64,000 bases of DNA from Spirochaetales bacterium Spiro_05 (GCA_001603115.1 LVBG01000020.1:24482-88481), one strand, 5' to 3'. Shown: positions 19,985-29,064, counted from the first letter of the stretch. The notes: generated by a model from the letters alone, not told the origin. Made by a program: numbers and translations.

Positions 19985-20865
19985 CACACTTTCTCCACTG
20001 TTTTTTCGCCGAAGAGTCCGGTCGGTCGTACGAGCAACATCACGATCAGGAGGAAGAAGGTGAAGGCGTCGGAGAAGGTCGAGTAGCCGAGGGCTACGAG
20101 CAGGGTTTCGACGATGCCGATGAAAAAGCCTCCGACCACAGCACCGGGTATGTTCCCGATACCACCGAAGACGGCAGCGACGAAGCATTTGAGACCCGGC
20201 AGGGTGCCGGAGAACGGGGTTACCGACATGCGGTCGGTGAAATAGAGGATGGAACCTACACCGGCAAGGAAGGAGCCTATGGCAAAGGTTACCGAGATGA
20301 CACGGTTGATGTTGATGCCCATCAGCTTGGCTGTTTCAAAGTCCTTGCTGACTGCTCGCATTGCCATGCCTGTCTTGGTCTTGTTGACCAGGATCATCAG
20401 GATGACAACCAGTATGATGGTAAGGATCGGGGTCAGGATGGTGACGAAGGAGGCCGAGAGCTCTCCCATCTGGAAGATTTTCTTGAGGAAGGGAATCTCA
20501 GGATAGCCGCGGGGGATGGCGGTGAAGAGATAGGTGGAAAGGTTTTGCAAGAGATAGGAGACACCTATGGCACTGATCATGATGGACATGCGGGGGGCCG
20601 AGCGAAGCGGCTTGTACGCGGCACGCTCTATGCCGATGCCCATGAGGGTGGTGACCACCAGCGTGATGAGGATGGCAATGGGCCAAGGGAAGCTGGTAAG
20701 TGCGAAGATCATGAAATACCCTGCCATCATGAAGATATCGCCATGAGCGAAGTTGATCAGCCTCAGGATGCCGTATACCAACGTATAGCCGATGGCTATC
20801 AAGGCATACGCCCCTCCTAGGGATATTCCTGTCAGACAGTGCTGCAGGATGGTTGTCATACTCAT
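19984..20865 (-). CDS. livH: Branched-chain amino acid ABC transporter permease LivH
   Basis: GISLGGAYALIAIGYTLVYGILRLINFAHGDIFMMAGY; start trimmed, exact Met uncertain. Confidence 0.9.
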   Translation of the reverse strand: MSMTTILQHCLTGISLGGAYALIAIGYTLVYGILRLINFAHGDIFMMAGYFMIFALTSFPWPIAILITLVVTTLMGIGIERAAYKPLRSAPRMSIMISAIGVSYLLQNLSTYLFTAIPRGYPEIPFLKKIFQMGELSASFVTILTPILTIILVVILMILVNKTKTGMAMRAVSKDFETAKLMGININRVISVTFAIGSFLAGVGSILYFTDRMSVTPFSGTLPGLKCFVAAVFGGIGNIPGAVVGGFFIGIVETLLVALGYSTFSDAFTFFLLIVMLLVRPTGLFGEKTVEKV

Positions 20866-20902
20866 CAGTAGTTCTCCATACCCAAGTGCATTGAACCAGG
20901 GA

Positions 20903-20950
20903 AACAAAAAAAAGAGGAGGTGGGGCCGGGACACAGTCCCAGCCCTTCCT
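20903..20950 (-). terminator. Terminator/attenuator between livK and livH
   Basis: Minus strand AAGAGGAAGGGCTGGGACtgtGTCCCGGCCCCACCTCCTCTTTTTTTT. Confidence 0.8.
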
Positions 20951-20959
20951 CTTACCGAA

Positions 20960-22123
20960 TTACATAACGCTGACGGTCTTCAGGAACTTGAACTGGCCAT
21001 TCTCAACAACCTTGATGAACGCCATGTCCTTGTTCGCATCACCGTTTGCATCAAATACGATACGACCGGTTACGCCTTCCAGATCAACTTTTGCCAGGGC
21101 GTCGCGGATTGCGGGACCCTTGGTGGAGTTTGCAAGCTCAATCGCCTTGAGGGCGGTGATGTAGGCATCGTAGCCGAGTGCGGAGACTGCGGGGATGATG
21201 TCCGGCTGCTTGTTCTCAACCAGATACTTCTTGAAGCCTTCGATGAACTTTGCTGCTTCAGCGGTGGCGGGATCGGCATCGTCAAAGAATGTTGAGAGGA
21301 CAACGCCTTCTGCGCTGATTCCTGCGTTCTCGATGATGGAGGAGTTCTCCCAGGTGTCACCAGCCATGATCTTAGCGGTAATGCCCAGCTCGCGAGCCTG
21401 CTTGATGATCAAGGGGGCGGTGGCGATGGAGGACGGAGCGAAGATTACATCGGGGTTCGCAGCCTTGATGTTGGTCAGGATCGACTTGAAGTCGGTGGTG
21501 TTGGTCTGGAAGCGCTGCTCACTGACAACGCTGCCGCCCAATCCCTGGAAAGCCCTGCTGAAGAAGTTGCCCAAACCTGAGGAGTAGTCGTCACCAAGCT
21601 GGGTGATGACTGCTGCCTTCTTGGCGCCTTCCTGCCAAGCGTAGTTGGCCATGACGGTGCCCTGGAAGGGGTCAAGGAAGCATACTCTATAATAGTAGTC
21701 GTTTCCGAGAGTAACCTGGGGGTTGGTGCAGGATGCGCCGATGGCGGGCACCTTGTTGTCCAGGAAGATGTCTCCGGCTGCGATGGATACACCAGAGCCG
21801 TAGGAGCCGAGGATGACGGATGCGCCGCTGGAGATCAGGCTCTGTGCAGCGGTGACTGCTTCGGTCTTGTCAGACTTATTGTCGGCTTCGACGAGTCTGA
21901 CGTTGTAAGTCTCCCCATTGATTTTTACCGTGGGATAGACTTTGTTGGCGTAGCGCATGCCCAGGACTTCCTGGTAACCGCCACCACCATTTTCACCGGT
22001 GAGAGGTTCGAATACCCCAATGACAACCTCTTTCACCCCACTCTTCTGTTCAGTGCCGCCTGCGGCAAAGAGTACGGAAGAGGCCAGCAAGAATACCAAC
22101 AAGCAAACAGTTAGTTTCTTCAT
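20960..22123 (-). CDS. livK: Branched-chain amino acid ABC transporter substrate-binding protein
   Basis: Signal peptide MKKLTVCLLVFLLASSVLFAAGG; VVIGVFEPLTGENGGGGYQEVLGMRYA. Confidence 0.9.
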   Translation of the reverse strand: MKKLTVCLLVFLLASSVLFAAGGTEQKSGVKEVVIGVFEPLTGENGGGGYQEVLGMRYANKVYPTVKINGETYNVRLVEADNKSDKTEAVTAAQSLISSGASVILGSYGSGVSIAAGDIFLDNKVPAIGASCTNPQVTLGNDYYYRVCFLDPFQGTVMANYAWQEGAKKAAVITQLGDDYSSGLGNFFSRAFQGLGGSVVSEQRFQTNTTDFKSILTNIKAANPDVIFAPSSIATAPLIIKQARELGITAKIMAGDTWENSSIIENAGISAEGVVLSTFFDDADPATAEAAKFIEGFKKYLVENKQPDIIPAVSALGYDAYITALKAIELANSTKGPAIRDALAKVDLEGVTGRIVFDANGDANKDMAFIKVVENGQFKFLKTVSVM

Positions 22124-22551
22124 ACAAGCCCTCCAAATAGACATAGATGCACACATTATTACGTAGGGGTGTGTTTCTATACAAGAGAAATATGCATAGC
22201 TACTCACAATTTTCAGAAAAACCAGTTCAATTCTTCTCTCTTTTTGCGTAAAGATGAATACTTTTGCGTCCCAAACCCGACTTTTCTCACCCTAAGTGAA
22301 TAAAGATACGGAATCATGGAATGTACACACTTCTGCTTCTGCTCAACTTCGCACGTATGTTGCTCTTTGTACCTCTCTTTTTCTACCAAAAATTGAGCAG
22401 AAAATAGTACAGCCTCCCATTAAGCCCTACTATGTACAACCTGTTGTCATAAGTACGGGACATACAAAAAAATGCTAAATTCTTTAAATGCATCAACTTA
22501 ATTAATTCCCAAAAAAATTCAAACTTTTTTTCAACTTTTTTTTATTTAGTA

Positions 22552-22658
22552 TTGACATAAGTCTCTTTTGTTCCTATTATACAGGTGTGCTCAGGGAAAG
22601 AGCCAAAACGAAACTTGCACAGGAGCCCAACAAAAGGAAGCTCCTAAAGGATGAAAAA
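22552..22658 (+). promoter_or_regulatory. Sigma70-like promoter plus conserved 5' leader (copy A)
   Basis: TTGACA-17-TATTAT, then GTGTGCTcaGGGAAAG, TTGCAC, hairpin AGGAGC...GCTCCT, AAAGGA. Confidence 0.7.
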
Positions 22659-23210
22659 ATGAAAAAGACAATTGCTATCCTGTTGGTCCTGGTAATCGCA
22701 ATGGCTGGTGTGTTTGCTGACATAGCAGGAGCTGCAAGCTCAACTCTTAATCTCACAACTCAAAGAACTGGAATTCAATATCTTGCAATTACTGCATCAG
22801 AATTCGAAGGCAATACCCTTGCTCTGTGGAATACTGCTAATGCAACTAGTAACCTCCTAACAGCTGATGTTCCTGTTGCTGATGGAACCCTTGCTTGGTT
22901 GAATCTGATTAATAACAATAGAGCTGGTGTTGACGTATATGTTTCTGCCACACAAATGGCCTCTACAGACACTACAGATACCTCAAACACCTATAAAATT
23001 GACTATGCAGTTTCTGTAGGAGAAGGTTCCTTCAACACGGCTTCCAATACAGAAGAGGTAAAAATCCTTTCGGCTGCTAATACCAAGGCTGTGGCTGGAC
23101 TCTTTATGGAATCATATGCGATAACTGCGGTAGTTGATTCAGATGATTTTGAACAAGCACCTGCCGATACTTATAGAGGCATTGTAACTTTTAACTTCGC
23201 CTCAATCTAA
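22659..23210 (+). CDS. Small exported protein of unknown function (copy A)
   Basis: Signal peptide MKKTIAILLVLVIAMAGVFA; resembles 33361..33912 in overall layout, NNRxG motif and C-terminal YxGxxTFNF. Confidence 0.75.
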   Translation: MKKTIAILLVLVIAMAGVFADIAGAASSTLNLTTQRTGIQYLAITASEFEGNTLALWNTANATSNLLTADVPVADGTLAWLNLINNNRAGVDVYVSATQMASTDTTDTSNTYKIDYAVSVGEGSFNTASNTEEVKILSAANTKAVAGLFMESYAITAVVDSDDFEQAPADTYRGIVTFNFASI

Positions 23211-23245
23211 TAATCTCATTAATTAGCACTTTTGTAGATTTTGAA

Positions 23246-23401
23246 ATGGCTGATCAGCAATGGTCAGCCTTTAATTTTAATCACCATTGGTACCAGGTAC
23301 AACTTCCACAATTACCGCAGAAATCGCAGAATGGCGGTCTTAATCAAGGATTTCGGGGAATAGGGTACCAGTTAGAAAGTCCAATAAATCCACAAGGCTG
23401 A
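23246..23401 (+). other. Candidate 51-aa ORF (MADQQWSAFNFNHHWYQVQLPQLPQKSQNGGLNQGFRGIGYQLESPINPQG)
   Basis: Below the ORF-track cutoff; frame retained in the second tandem copy. Confidence 0.35.
23248..23269 (+). repeat. GNRA-tetraloop hairpin element, copy 1
   Basis: GGCTGATCA-GCAA-TGGTCAGCC, followed by TTTAATTTT. Confidence 0.75.
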
Positions 23402-23525
23402 TTGCTATGCGGACATCGGTACCAGGTACAACTTCCACCGCAGGAATCGCAGAATGGCGGTCTGAATCAAAGATTTCGGGGAAGAGGGTACCAGTTAGGA
23501 AGTCCAATAAATCCACAAGGCTGAT
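23289..23525 (+). repeat. Tandem direct repeat, two units of about 110 bp (23289-23402 and 23418-23525)
   Basis: GGTACCAGGTACAACTTCCA...GGGTACCAGTTAG(A/G)AAGTCCAATAAATCCACAAGGCTGAT in both units; 6-bp indel and few substitutions. Confidence 0.9.
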
Positions 23526-23540
23526 CAGAAATGGTCAGCC
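23519..23540 (+). repeat. GNRA-tetraloop hairpin element, copy 2
   Basis: GGCTGATCA-GAAA-TGGTCAGCC. Confidence 0.8.
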
Positions 23541-23664
23541 TTCAGTTTGCTGTGCGTACGTTTTGGTAGACACTTATCGATGGACAGGAGCTCGATTTGG
23601 AGACACTTTTCCAATGACTGCGACCATATTTGTTTACAACTTCATTCAAACTTATAGCCTTACT

Positions 23665-24582
23665 TTACCAATATAAATTACTTTTAAGCTTATCGACTAT
23701 ACGTCGTCTCTGGAGTGCATCAATCAGGGCGAGATTATGCATCTTCCATTTGATGGCAGGAAGGTCTTGGATGTGAGGAACACTAAAGTACGACCAATCG
23801 GGATGGCCTTCCTTAAAATCAAACAGGAACTGCTTGTCCCGTTCGTCAAATAGGGTATGTACAATCCGAATCAATTCGGCTCTTGCCTCTATCAGATCCG
23901 TCAGTGCAATCGGATCTGTCGTCATACCAACAAAGTCGGTTTCATAGATTTGCTTGATATCAAGCAAGTTTGGATTGAGAATTTCAACAATCCTCCGATT
24001 ATGCGAGAGTAAATACACGATGAAGGCTTCCTTCATTCTGGCAGAGACTCCCTCACGCTCGAGTAACCCCTTGATGTCATAGAGGTCCCTTGGATGCTGT
24101 CTATCCAGCGCAGCCATCATTTTACCTGCGAACAAATCCTCAAACGAAACCACCGGCATTTCGGCGAACCCAAAGACTTCTTCAGCAGTTTTGGTCATTC
24201 TCATAACGGTGGGTTCAAATACCGTCCCCCGCAATACCGGTGACAATTCTACTTTGACAACTGCTCGCCCAGCTTCGATGAACAATCGGTTTATATATTC
24301 AGTATGGTTCAATGAAGCGTATGTAATCTTGGCACCGGGAATCCGTGCAATTACCGTATCACCTACGCCCTTGAGATTCCGGGTGATCGACTCAAGCGAT
24401 GGTATCCGCTCGCCAATCGGCACGTACACCAGATCGATATCAACAGAAAGGCGTGGCATATCTTTGTAGAACAAATTGATTGCCGTTCCCCCTTTCAGAG
24501 CGAAACATGGATGCTCTCCTACCAAAGGCAGAATACGAACCAATAGTTCAACTTGCCTAAAATAGGGGTTCTTGCTGTCCAT
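23665..24582 (-). CDS. AbiEii-type nucleotidyltransferase toxin (type IV TA)
   Basis: FALKGGTAINLFYKDMPRLSVDIDLVYVP; FEDLFAGKMMAALDRQHPRDLYDIKGLLE. Confidence 0.85.
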   Translation of the reverse strand: MDSKNPYFRQVELLVRILPLVGEHPCFALKGGTAINLFYKDMPRLSVDIDLVYVPIGERIPSLESITRNLKGVGDTVIARIPGAKITYASLNHTEYINRLFIEAGRAVVKVELSPVLRGTVFEPTVMRMTKTAEEVFGFAEMPVVSFEDLFAGKMMAALDRQHPRDLYDIKGLLEREGVSARMKEAFIVYLLSHNRRIVEILNPNLLDIKQIYETDFVGMTTDPIALTDLIEARAELIRIVHTLFDERDKQFLFDFKEGHPDWSYFSVPHIQDLPAIKWKMHNLALIDALQRRRIVDKLKSNLYW

Positions 24583-25321
24583 CTTCGTCCTCCTTGGGTA
24601 CGGTGATCAAAAACTGTGCATCAAAAATCCCCCCGCTTACTATCTGACGTTTTCCAGCCCCTAGGTTGATCCGGGATATATCGATATGCTTATACCAAGG
24701 GTGGCCTATGGTCCTGGCAAGCCAAAGAAACAATCGCTTCGCTTGGATATTCCCACAAGCTTCCAACAGTGACTGCAATAGCATAGGCCGCAGACTTGCA
24801 GCCCCTTCCAACATCAATTTTGCCTGCAGGATGTCTTCGCGAGTCACAAGAGTACTTGCCAACTCGATAAACGCACGTTCAGCAGTGGAATATGGTAAAG
24901 GCCAATCCCATGTCCCAAATGGGACATCAACCAGACCAATCGAACCATTCGAGAACGGATTACGTTTCATCTTGATGAAGCCAGGACTGATATCCACCTT
25001 TTCCACCCATGATGGAAGACTCTGGGCACTGTACAATCTGATGCTCTGTGCAACACCAAGCTTCAAGGTATGCTCGTACCCGTGATAACTCAAGGCAGTC
25101 AAGTGCCCGACATGAACATCAGACCCGAGCACTATCAGCGAGTACACAACCTGTTGCCATTTCAACGGCGGTCCTGGTTTTCTGTAGAGACCATGCACCA
25201 AAGCTTCAATCTTGCCGGAACGGAGGTAATAATCCACAGCAGTAGATTCTATCCCATGTCTGCCAAACCATGCTCTATCAACGAGCAATCCTTCCTGCAT
25301 AATTGAATCCAGTACAGCCAT
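24557..25321 (-). CDS. AbiEi-type antitoxin
   Basis: N-terminal wHTH (LVDRAWFGRHGIESTAVDYYLRSGKIEALVHGLYRKPG); overlaps the downstream AbiEii gene. Confidence 0.8.
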   Translation of the reverse strand: MAVLDSIMQEGLLVDRAWFGRHGIESTAVDYYLRSGKIEALVHGLYRKPGPPLKWQQVVYSLIVLGSDVHVGHLTALSYHGYEHTLKLGVAQSIRLYSAQSLPSWVEKVDISPGFIKMKRNPFSNGSIGLVDVPFGTWDWPLPYSTAERAFIELASTLVTREDILQAKLMLEGAASLRPMLLQSLLEACGNIQAKRLFLWLARTIGHPWYKHIDISRINLGAGKRQIVSGGIFDAQFLITVPKEDEDGQQEPLF

Positions 25322-25530
25322 AAAGCCTCCAGTTCGTTATATGCAATATTTCCATACATATACTCTGTATTATGTTCAATATATAAACTGTAGTCAAGTT
25401 TGATTTTCTATAGTTTCACATATCTTATGTATGTATATTTCCATTTTATTGAACCTTATCAACAAATCACAGCGTTATTCAGATGAGATAAGAACCGTCG
25501 GCAACAGGAAGAAAACCAATTATTCCATAA

Positions 25531-25552
25531 GGCTGATCAGAAATGGTCAGCT
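25531..25552 (+). repeat. GNRA-tetraloop hairpin element, copy 3
   Basis: GGCTGATCA-GAAA-TGGTCAGCT; preceded by a decayed repeat tail CCAATTATTCCATAAG. Confidence 0.75.
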
Positions 25553-25578
25553 ACTTTCGCTAAACGCGGGAAACCTGA

Positions 25579-25890
25579 TACCTTCTTGAATATATCGGTG
25601 CCATTAGCATCATCTACAATGCAGAAATCGATCAGATTTGGCAATTATTAAGCATTTACGACCATTGCAATGTCGGTATGAACGTCGGTATGAATGTCGT
25701 TTTAAACAAAACAGAGCAAAAAATTCTGGAATTACTTATAGAAGATCCAAAACAAACAGCTGAAAATCTAAGCAAGAGAATCAATTCCACAATCCGTACA
25801 GCAGAAAGAACGCTTAAATCACTACAAGAAAAGAATTACCTTACAAGAATCGGTTCAAGAAGAGACGGCTACTGGATTGTGAAGCGATAA
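25579..25890 (+). pseudogene. C-terminal winged-HTH remnant of a larger regulator
   Basis: Open frame without an early start, ...NVGMNVGMNVVLNKTEQKILELLIEDPKQTAENLSKRINSTIRTAERTLKSLQEKNYLTRIGSRRDGYWIVKR. Confidence 0.6.
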
Positions 25891-26022
25891 AACCAACGAA
25901 TCAGGGTGAAGCCATCGGCTTAGTCTCCGCATAATCCTTAGGTAGCCACCTAATAGAACTCTGGATAGTGGATTCAAGGATGGTGATTACCTGGAACAGA
26001 CTCCAATAAAACCACAAGACAA

Positions 26023-26044
26023 GACTGATCAGAAATGGTCAGCC
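26023..26044 (+). repeat. GNRA-tetraloop hairpin element, copy 4 (one mismatch)
   Basis: GACTGATCA-GAAA-TGGTCAGCC preceded by CTCCAATAAAACCACAAG. Confidence 0.75.
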
Positions 26045-26199
26045 TTTAGTTTTGCTTAGGGATCTGCCTCCTACCTTGTTCTTACCCAACTCAAAGCAGT
26101 GCCCCGGTCTTCACCGGGGCACTACCACTACTCTACATAAAACGCTGATAGCTCTCAGCCTTGCCTCTTGTTTGATGTTTGTATCAAACAATCCTTCGC

Positions 26200-27381
26200 C
26201 TACAGCGCAAGCCTATAGATCTTCTCCACATCGTCAGCAGACAACTTCTTGAAGTTCCCAAGATGAGATTTCTCACCCACAAACGCATTCTCTGCCATGA
26301 ACCTGAGCTTATCATCTTTGATATCTGCATCAGCCAACGTAGTCGGCATCCCGATTCTCTTGTAGAAAGCCTGCAACCGTTGGATAGCTTCTTCCACGAT
26401 GCCTTCCTTGTCGCTCAGAGGCAGATCCACATTCCAGACACGCACTGCATACTGCACAAACCTGTCGATATCCACCTTGTGTACATATCTCATCCATGCC
26501 GGGAAGAGAATTGCCAGGCCTGCACCATGGGCAATGTCATACAAGGCGCTCAGCTCATGCTCAATATCATGCGTTGCCCAATCGCCTACCCTACCTCTAT
26601 CAAGAAGGTTGTTGTGGGCGATGGTACCTGTCCACATCAGTTCTGCACGATATCGATATTCACTGGGATTCTGCAAAGCCAAAGGAGCATTGGTGATGAC
26701 ATTGCGCATACAAGCTTCCAGCAAGCGATCAGAAAGGTCATTGTGTTCGACGGTGGTGAAATACCGTTCCTGAAGATGTGCCAGAATATCCGAGGCACCG
26801 CAAGCAGTCTGGTAAGCAGGCAAAGAGTAGTTAGTCTCAGGATCCATCACCGCAAACTTTGCCACAATGGTCTCGCTGTTGACTGCACGCTTCAAACCAT
26901 GCTCCGCATCGGTGATGACCGATCCAGTGGAACTTTCAGAACCTGCAGCTGGAATGGTCAGCACAACACCAAGAGGAAGCGATTCACGGATCGTGTACTC
27001 AGCTTTCGCGTAGTAATCATTCCAGACATCCTCAGAAGACGGCAGCTTTGCACCAAACGAAATCGCCTTGGCAGAATCAATGACGCTTCCGCCTCCAACT
27101 GCGAGAATGAAATCAATCTTCTCTTTCTTGCAAAGCGCTATCCCTTCCCTTACCAGGGAAAGATGCGGATTGGGAACCACTCCTCCAAGGTAGACAATTT
27201 CAAGACCAGCAGCTTTCAGAGAAGCTGTCACAGTATCATACACACCATTCTTCTTGATCGAACCACCACCGAAATGGAACAACACTTTCTTGCCCCAGGC
27301 AGCAGCTTCCTTGCCGACTTCCGACATGGTTCCCTTGCCGAAGATGATTCGTGTGGGATTGTAGTACGAGAAATTCTGCAT
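26200..27381 (-). CDS. Iron-containing alcohol dehydrogenase
   Basis: NPTRIIFGKGTMSEVGKE; AVGGGSVIDSAKAISFGA; AHGAGLAILFPAWM. Confidence 0.9.
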   Translation of the reverse strand: MQNFSYYNPTRIIFGKGTMSEVGKEAAAWGKKVLFHFGGGSIKKNGVYDTVTASLKAAGLEIVYLGGVVPNPHLSLVREGIALCKKEKIDFILAVGGGSVIDSAKAISFGAKLPSSEDVWNDYYAKAEYTIRESLPLGVVLTIPAAGSESSTGSVITDAEHGLKRAVNSETIVAKFAVMDPETNYSLPAYQTACGASDILAHLQERYFTTVEHNDLSDRLLEACMRNVITNAPLALQNPSEYRYRAELMWTGTIAHNNLLDRGRVGDWATHDIEHELSALYDIAHGAGLAILFPAWMRYVHKVDIDRFVQYAVRVWNVDLPLSDKEGIVEEAIQRLQAFYKRIGMPTTLADADIKDDKLRFMAENAFVGEKSHLGNFKKLSADDVEKIYRLAL

Positions 27382-27571
27382 ATATAACCTCCGTTAACAT
27401 TGTAGGAATAAAAATTTGCCTATGAACTAGTATACTGCTAATACGAGTGAAAACCCACCCATATCATACTTAATCGCTCACAATTCTTGGCTATCAGCAG
27501 AATTTGTACTCATTGTGCTTCCAAATCTTCATGCATTTAGCATTCATAAAGCTCTCATAGCAAGTTTCTAT

Positions 27572-27634
27572 TTGAAATTTCTTATATTCAGCCATATACT
27601 AGTGAGAGAGAAGCAAGAAAGAAAGAAAGAAAGA
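27572..27634 (+). promoter_or_regulatory. Promoter TTGAAA-17-TATACT followed by an (AAGA)5 microsatellite (27615-27634)
   Basis: Direct reading; the repeat ends 7 nt before the start codon at 27642, next to GAGGGGAG. Confidence 0.6.
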
Positions 27635-27641
27635 GGGGAGA

Positions 27642-28991
27642 ATGCAAAAAACTGAGAAAACTGATATTGAATTCAAGGAGCTGGAAAAAGAAACAAAACG
27701 AATTCCTGATTCAGCAATCAAAACCCTGATTGCCTTTCTAAATACTGAAGGAGGCGAACTTTATATCGGAGTATGTGACGATGGTAGTGTTTGTGGACTT
27801 GCAGATCCTGATGACACTTCCAAACGACTCTCAAGCAGTATTCATGATGCAATTCGGCCTGATGCATCTCCCTTCATATCCATCAGAATTGAGGAGAAAG
27901 AAGGAAAGCATGTCGTGAAAGCCTCTGTGGCGGTGGGAACTGAACGTCCCTACTACCTTGCTAAGGCTGGGCTCAAACCAGGTGGCGTTTATGCCAAGCT
28001 TGGCAATGCATGTATACCTATGAGTGAAGCAGGCATACGAAGCCTCATGCTGGAAACCTCAGGGACTTCCTTTGAGCAAAGCAGAAGTATGGAACAAGAG
28101 TTGTCATTCTCAACATTGCAGGAAGCATTGGCCAAACAACACCTCGAATTTGGACAGGCACAGATGGAAACACTGCAATTGATCGGAAGGGATACACTCT
28201 TCACCAACGCTGCATTGTTGCTATCAGACCAATGTACCCATACATGCAAGGTTGCAGTATTTCAAGGCAAAGACACTACCCTGTTTCGGGATAGAAGAGA
28301 ATTCTCCGGTTCAGTTCTTAAACAACTTGCTGAGGTCTACGAGTTCCTGGATACCTACAACAAGACAAAAGCGAGTATCAAAGGTCTGTATCGAGAAGAC
28401 ACAACTGACTATCCCAAGGAAGCAATCCGTGAGGCATTGCTCAATAGCCTCATCCATCGTGACTATCTCTTCTCAGGCAGCAACATCGTCAATGTCTATG
28501 ATGACCATATCGAGTTCATCTCACTTGGAGGGTTGGTCAGGGGACTTTCGATGGAAGCAATACAACTGGGAGTCTCCCAATCGAGAAACCCAATTCTGGC
28601 TTCAATCTTCTATCGCCTACGTCTTGTCGAAAGCTATGGCACAGGTATCCGCAAGATACTTCTCCTCTATGGGGATTGCGCGAGAAAACCTTTATTCAAA
28701 GCTGCTGAAGGTGCTTTTTCCTGTATCCTTCCTAACAGGAACGAGGAAGTACAGTATGTCCAAACGCAAGAAGGTGTCATGAGTGTGGCGAAGGATGCTT
28801 TCGGCTCAGAGAAGTCATCAATCCTTGCACTAGCCAAAGAAAGAGGCTCCATCTCAAGAAAAGAAGTAGAAGACCTGGTGGGATTGAAGACAACCAAAGC
28901 CTTCAGATTGATCAAAGAACTCTGTGATGAGGGAAAGCTGCTGCAACAAGTGAGCGGGAAATATACACGGTATGTGCCAAGAATGAGTTGA
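27642..28991 (+). CDS. AlbA_2-type ATP-binding/DNA-binding regulator
   Basis: IEFKELEKETKRIPDSAIKTLIAFLNTEGGELYIGVCDDGSVCG; YPKEAIREALLNSLIHRDYLFSGS; C-terminal HTH. Confidence 0.85.
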   Translation: MQKTEKTDIEFKELEKETKRIPDSAIKTLIAFLNTEGGELYIGVCDDGSVCGLADPDDTSKRLSSSIHDAIRPDASPFISIRIEEKEGKHVVKASVAVGTERPYYLAKAGLKPGGVYAKLGNACIPMSEAGIRSLMLETSGTSFEQSRSMEQELSFSTLQEALAKQHLEFGQAQMETLQLIGRDTLFTNAALLLSDQCTHTCKVAVFQGKDTTLFRDRREFSGSVLKQLAEVYEFLDTYNKTKASIKGLYREDTTDYPKEAIREALLNSLIHRDYLFSGSNIVNVYDDHIEFISLGGLVRGLSMEAIQLGVSQSRNPILASIFYRLRLVESYGTGIRKILLLYGDCARKPLFKAAEGAFSCILPNRNEEVQYVQTQEGVMSVAKDAFGSEKSSILALAKERGSISRKEVEDLVGLKTTKAFRLIKELCDEGKLLQQVSGKYTRYVPRMS

Positions 28992-29064
28992 ATCCTAATC
29001 AGGATCGTTAGCTTACACCCCACCCTTGACCACCCACCCCGCTTCCTCTACGATGAGCTCAGCT

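Noticed and set aside
23289-23525. CRISPR array
   Set aside because: Only two long, imperfect units; no short identical repeats with unique spacers and no cas genes.
23246-26044. Classical integron attC sites
   Set aside because: The array looks cassette-like, but I could not find consistent GTTRRRY/RYYYAAC core sites or an integrase gene in the window; only the analogy is kept.
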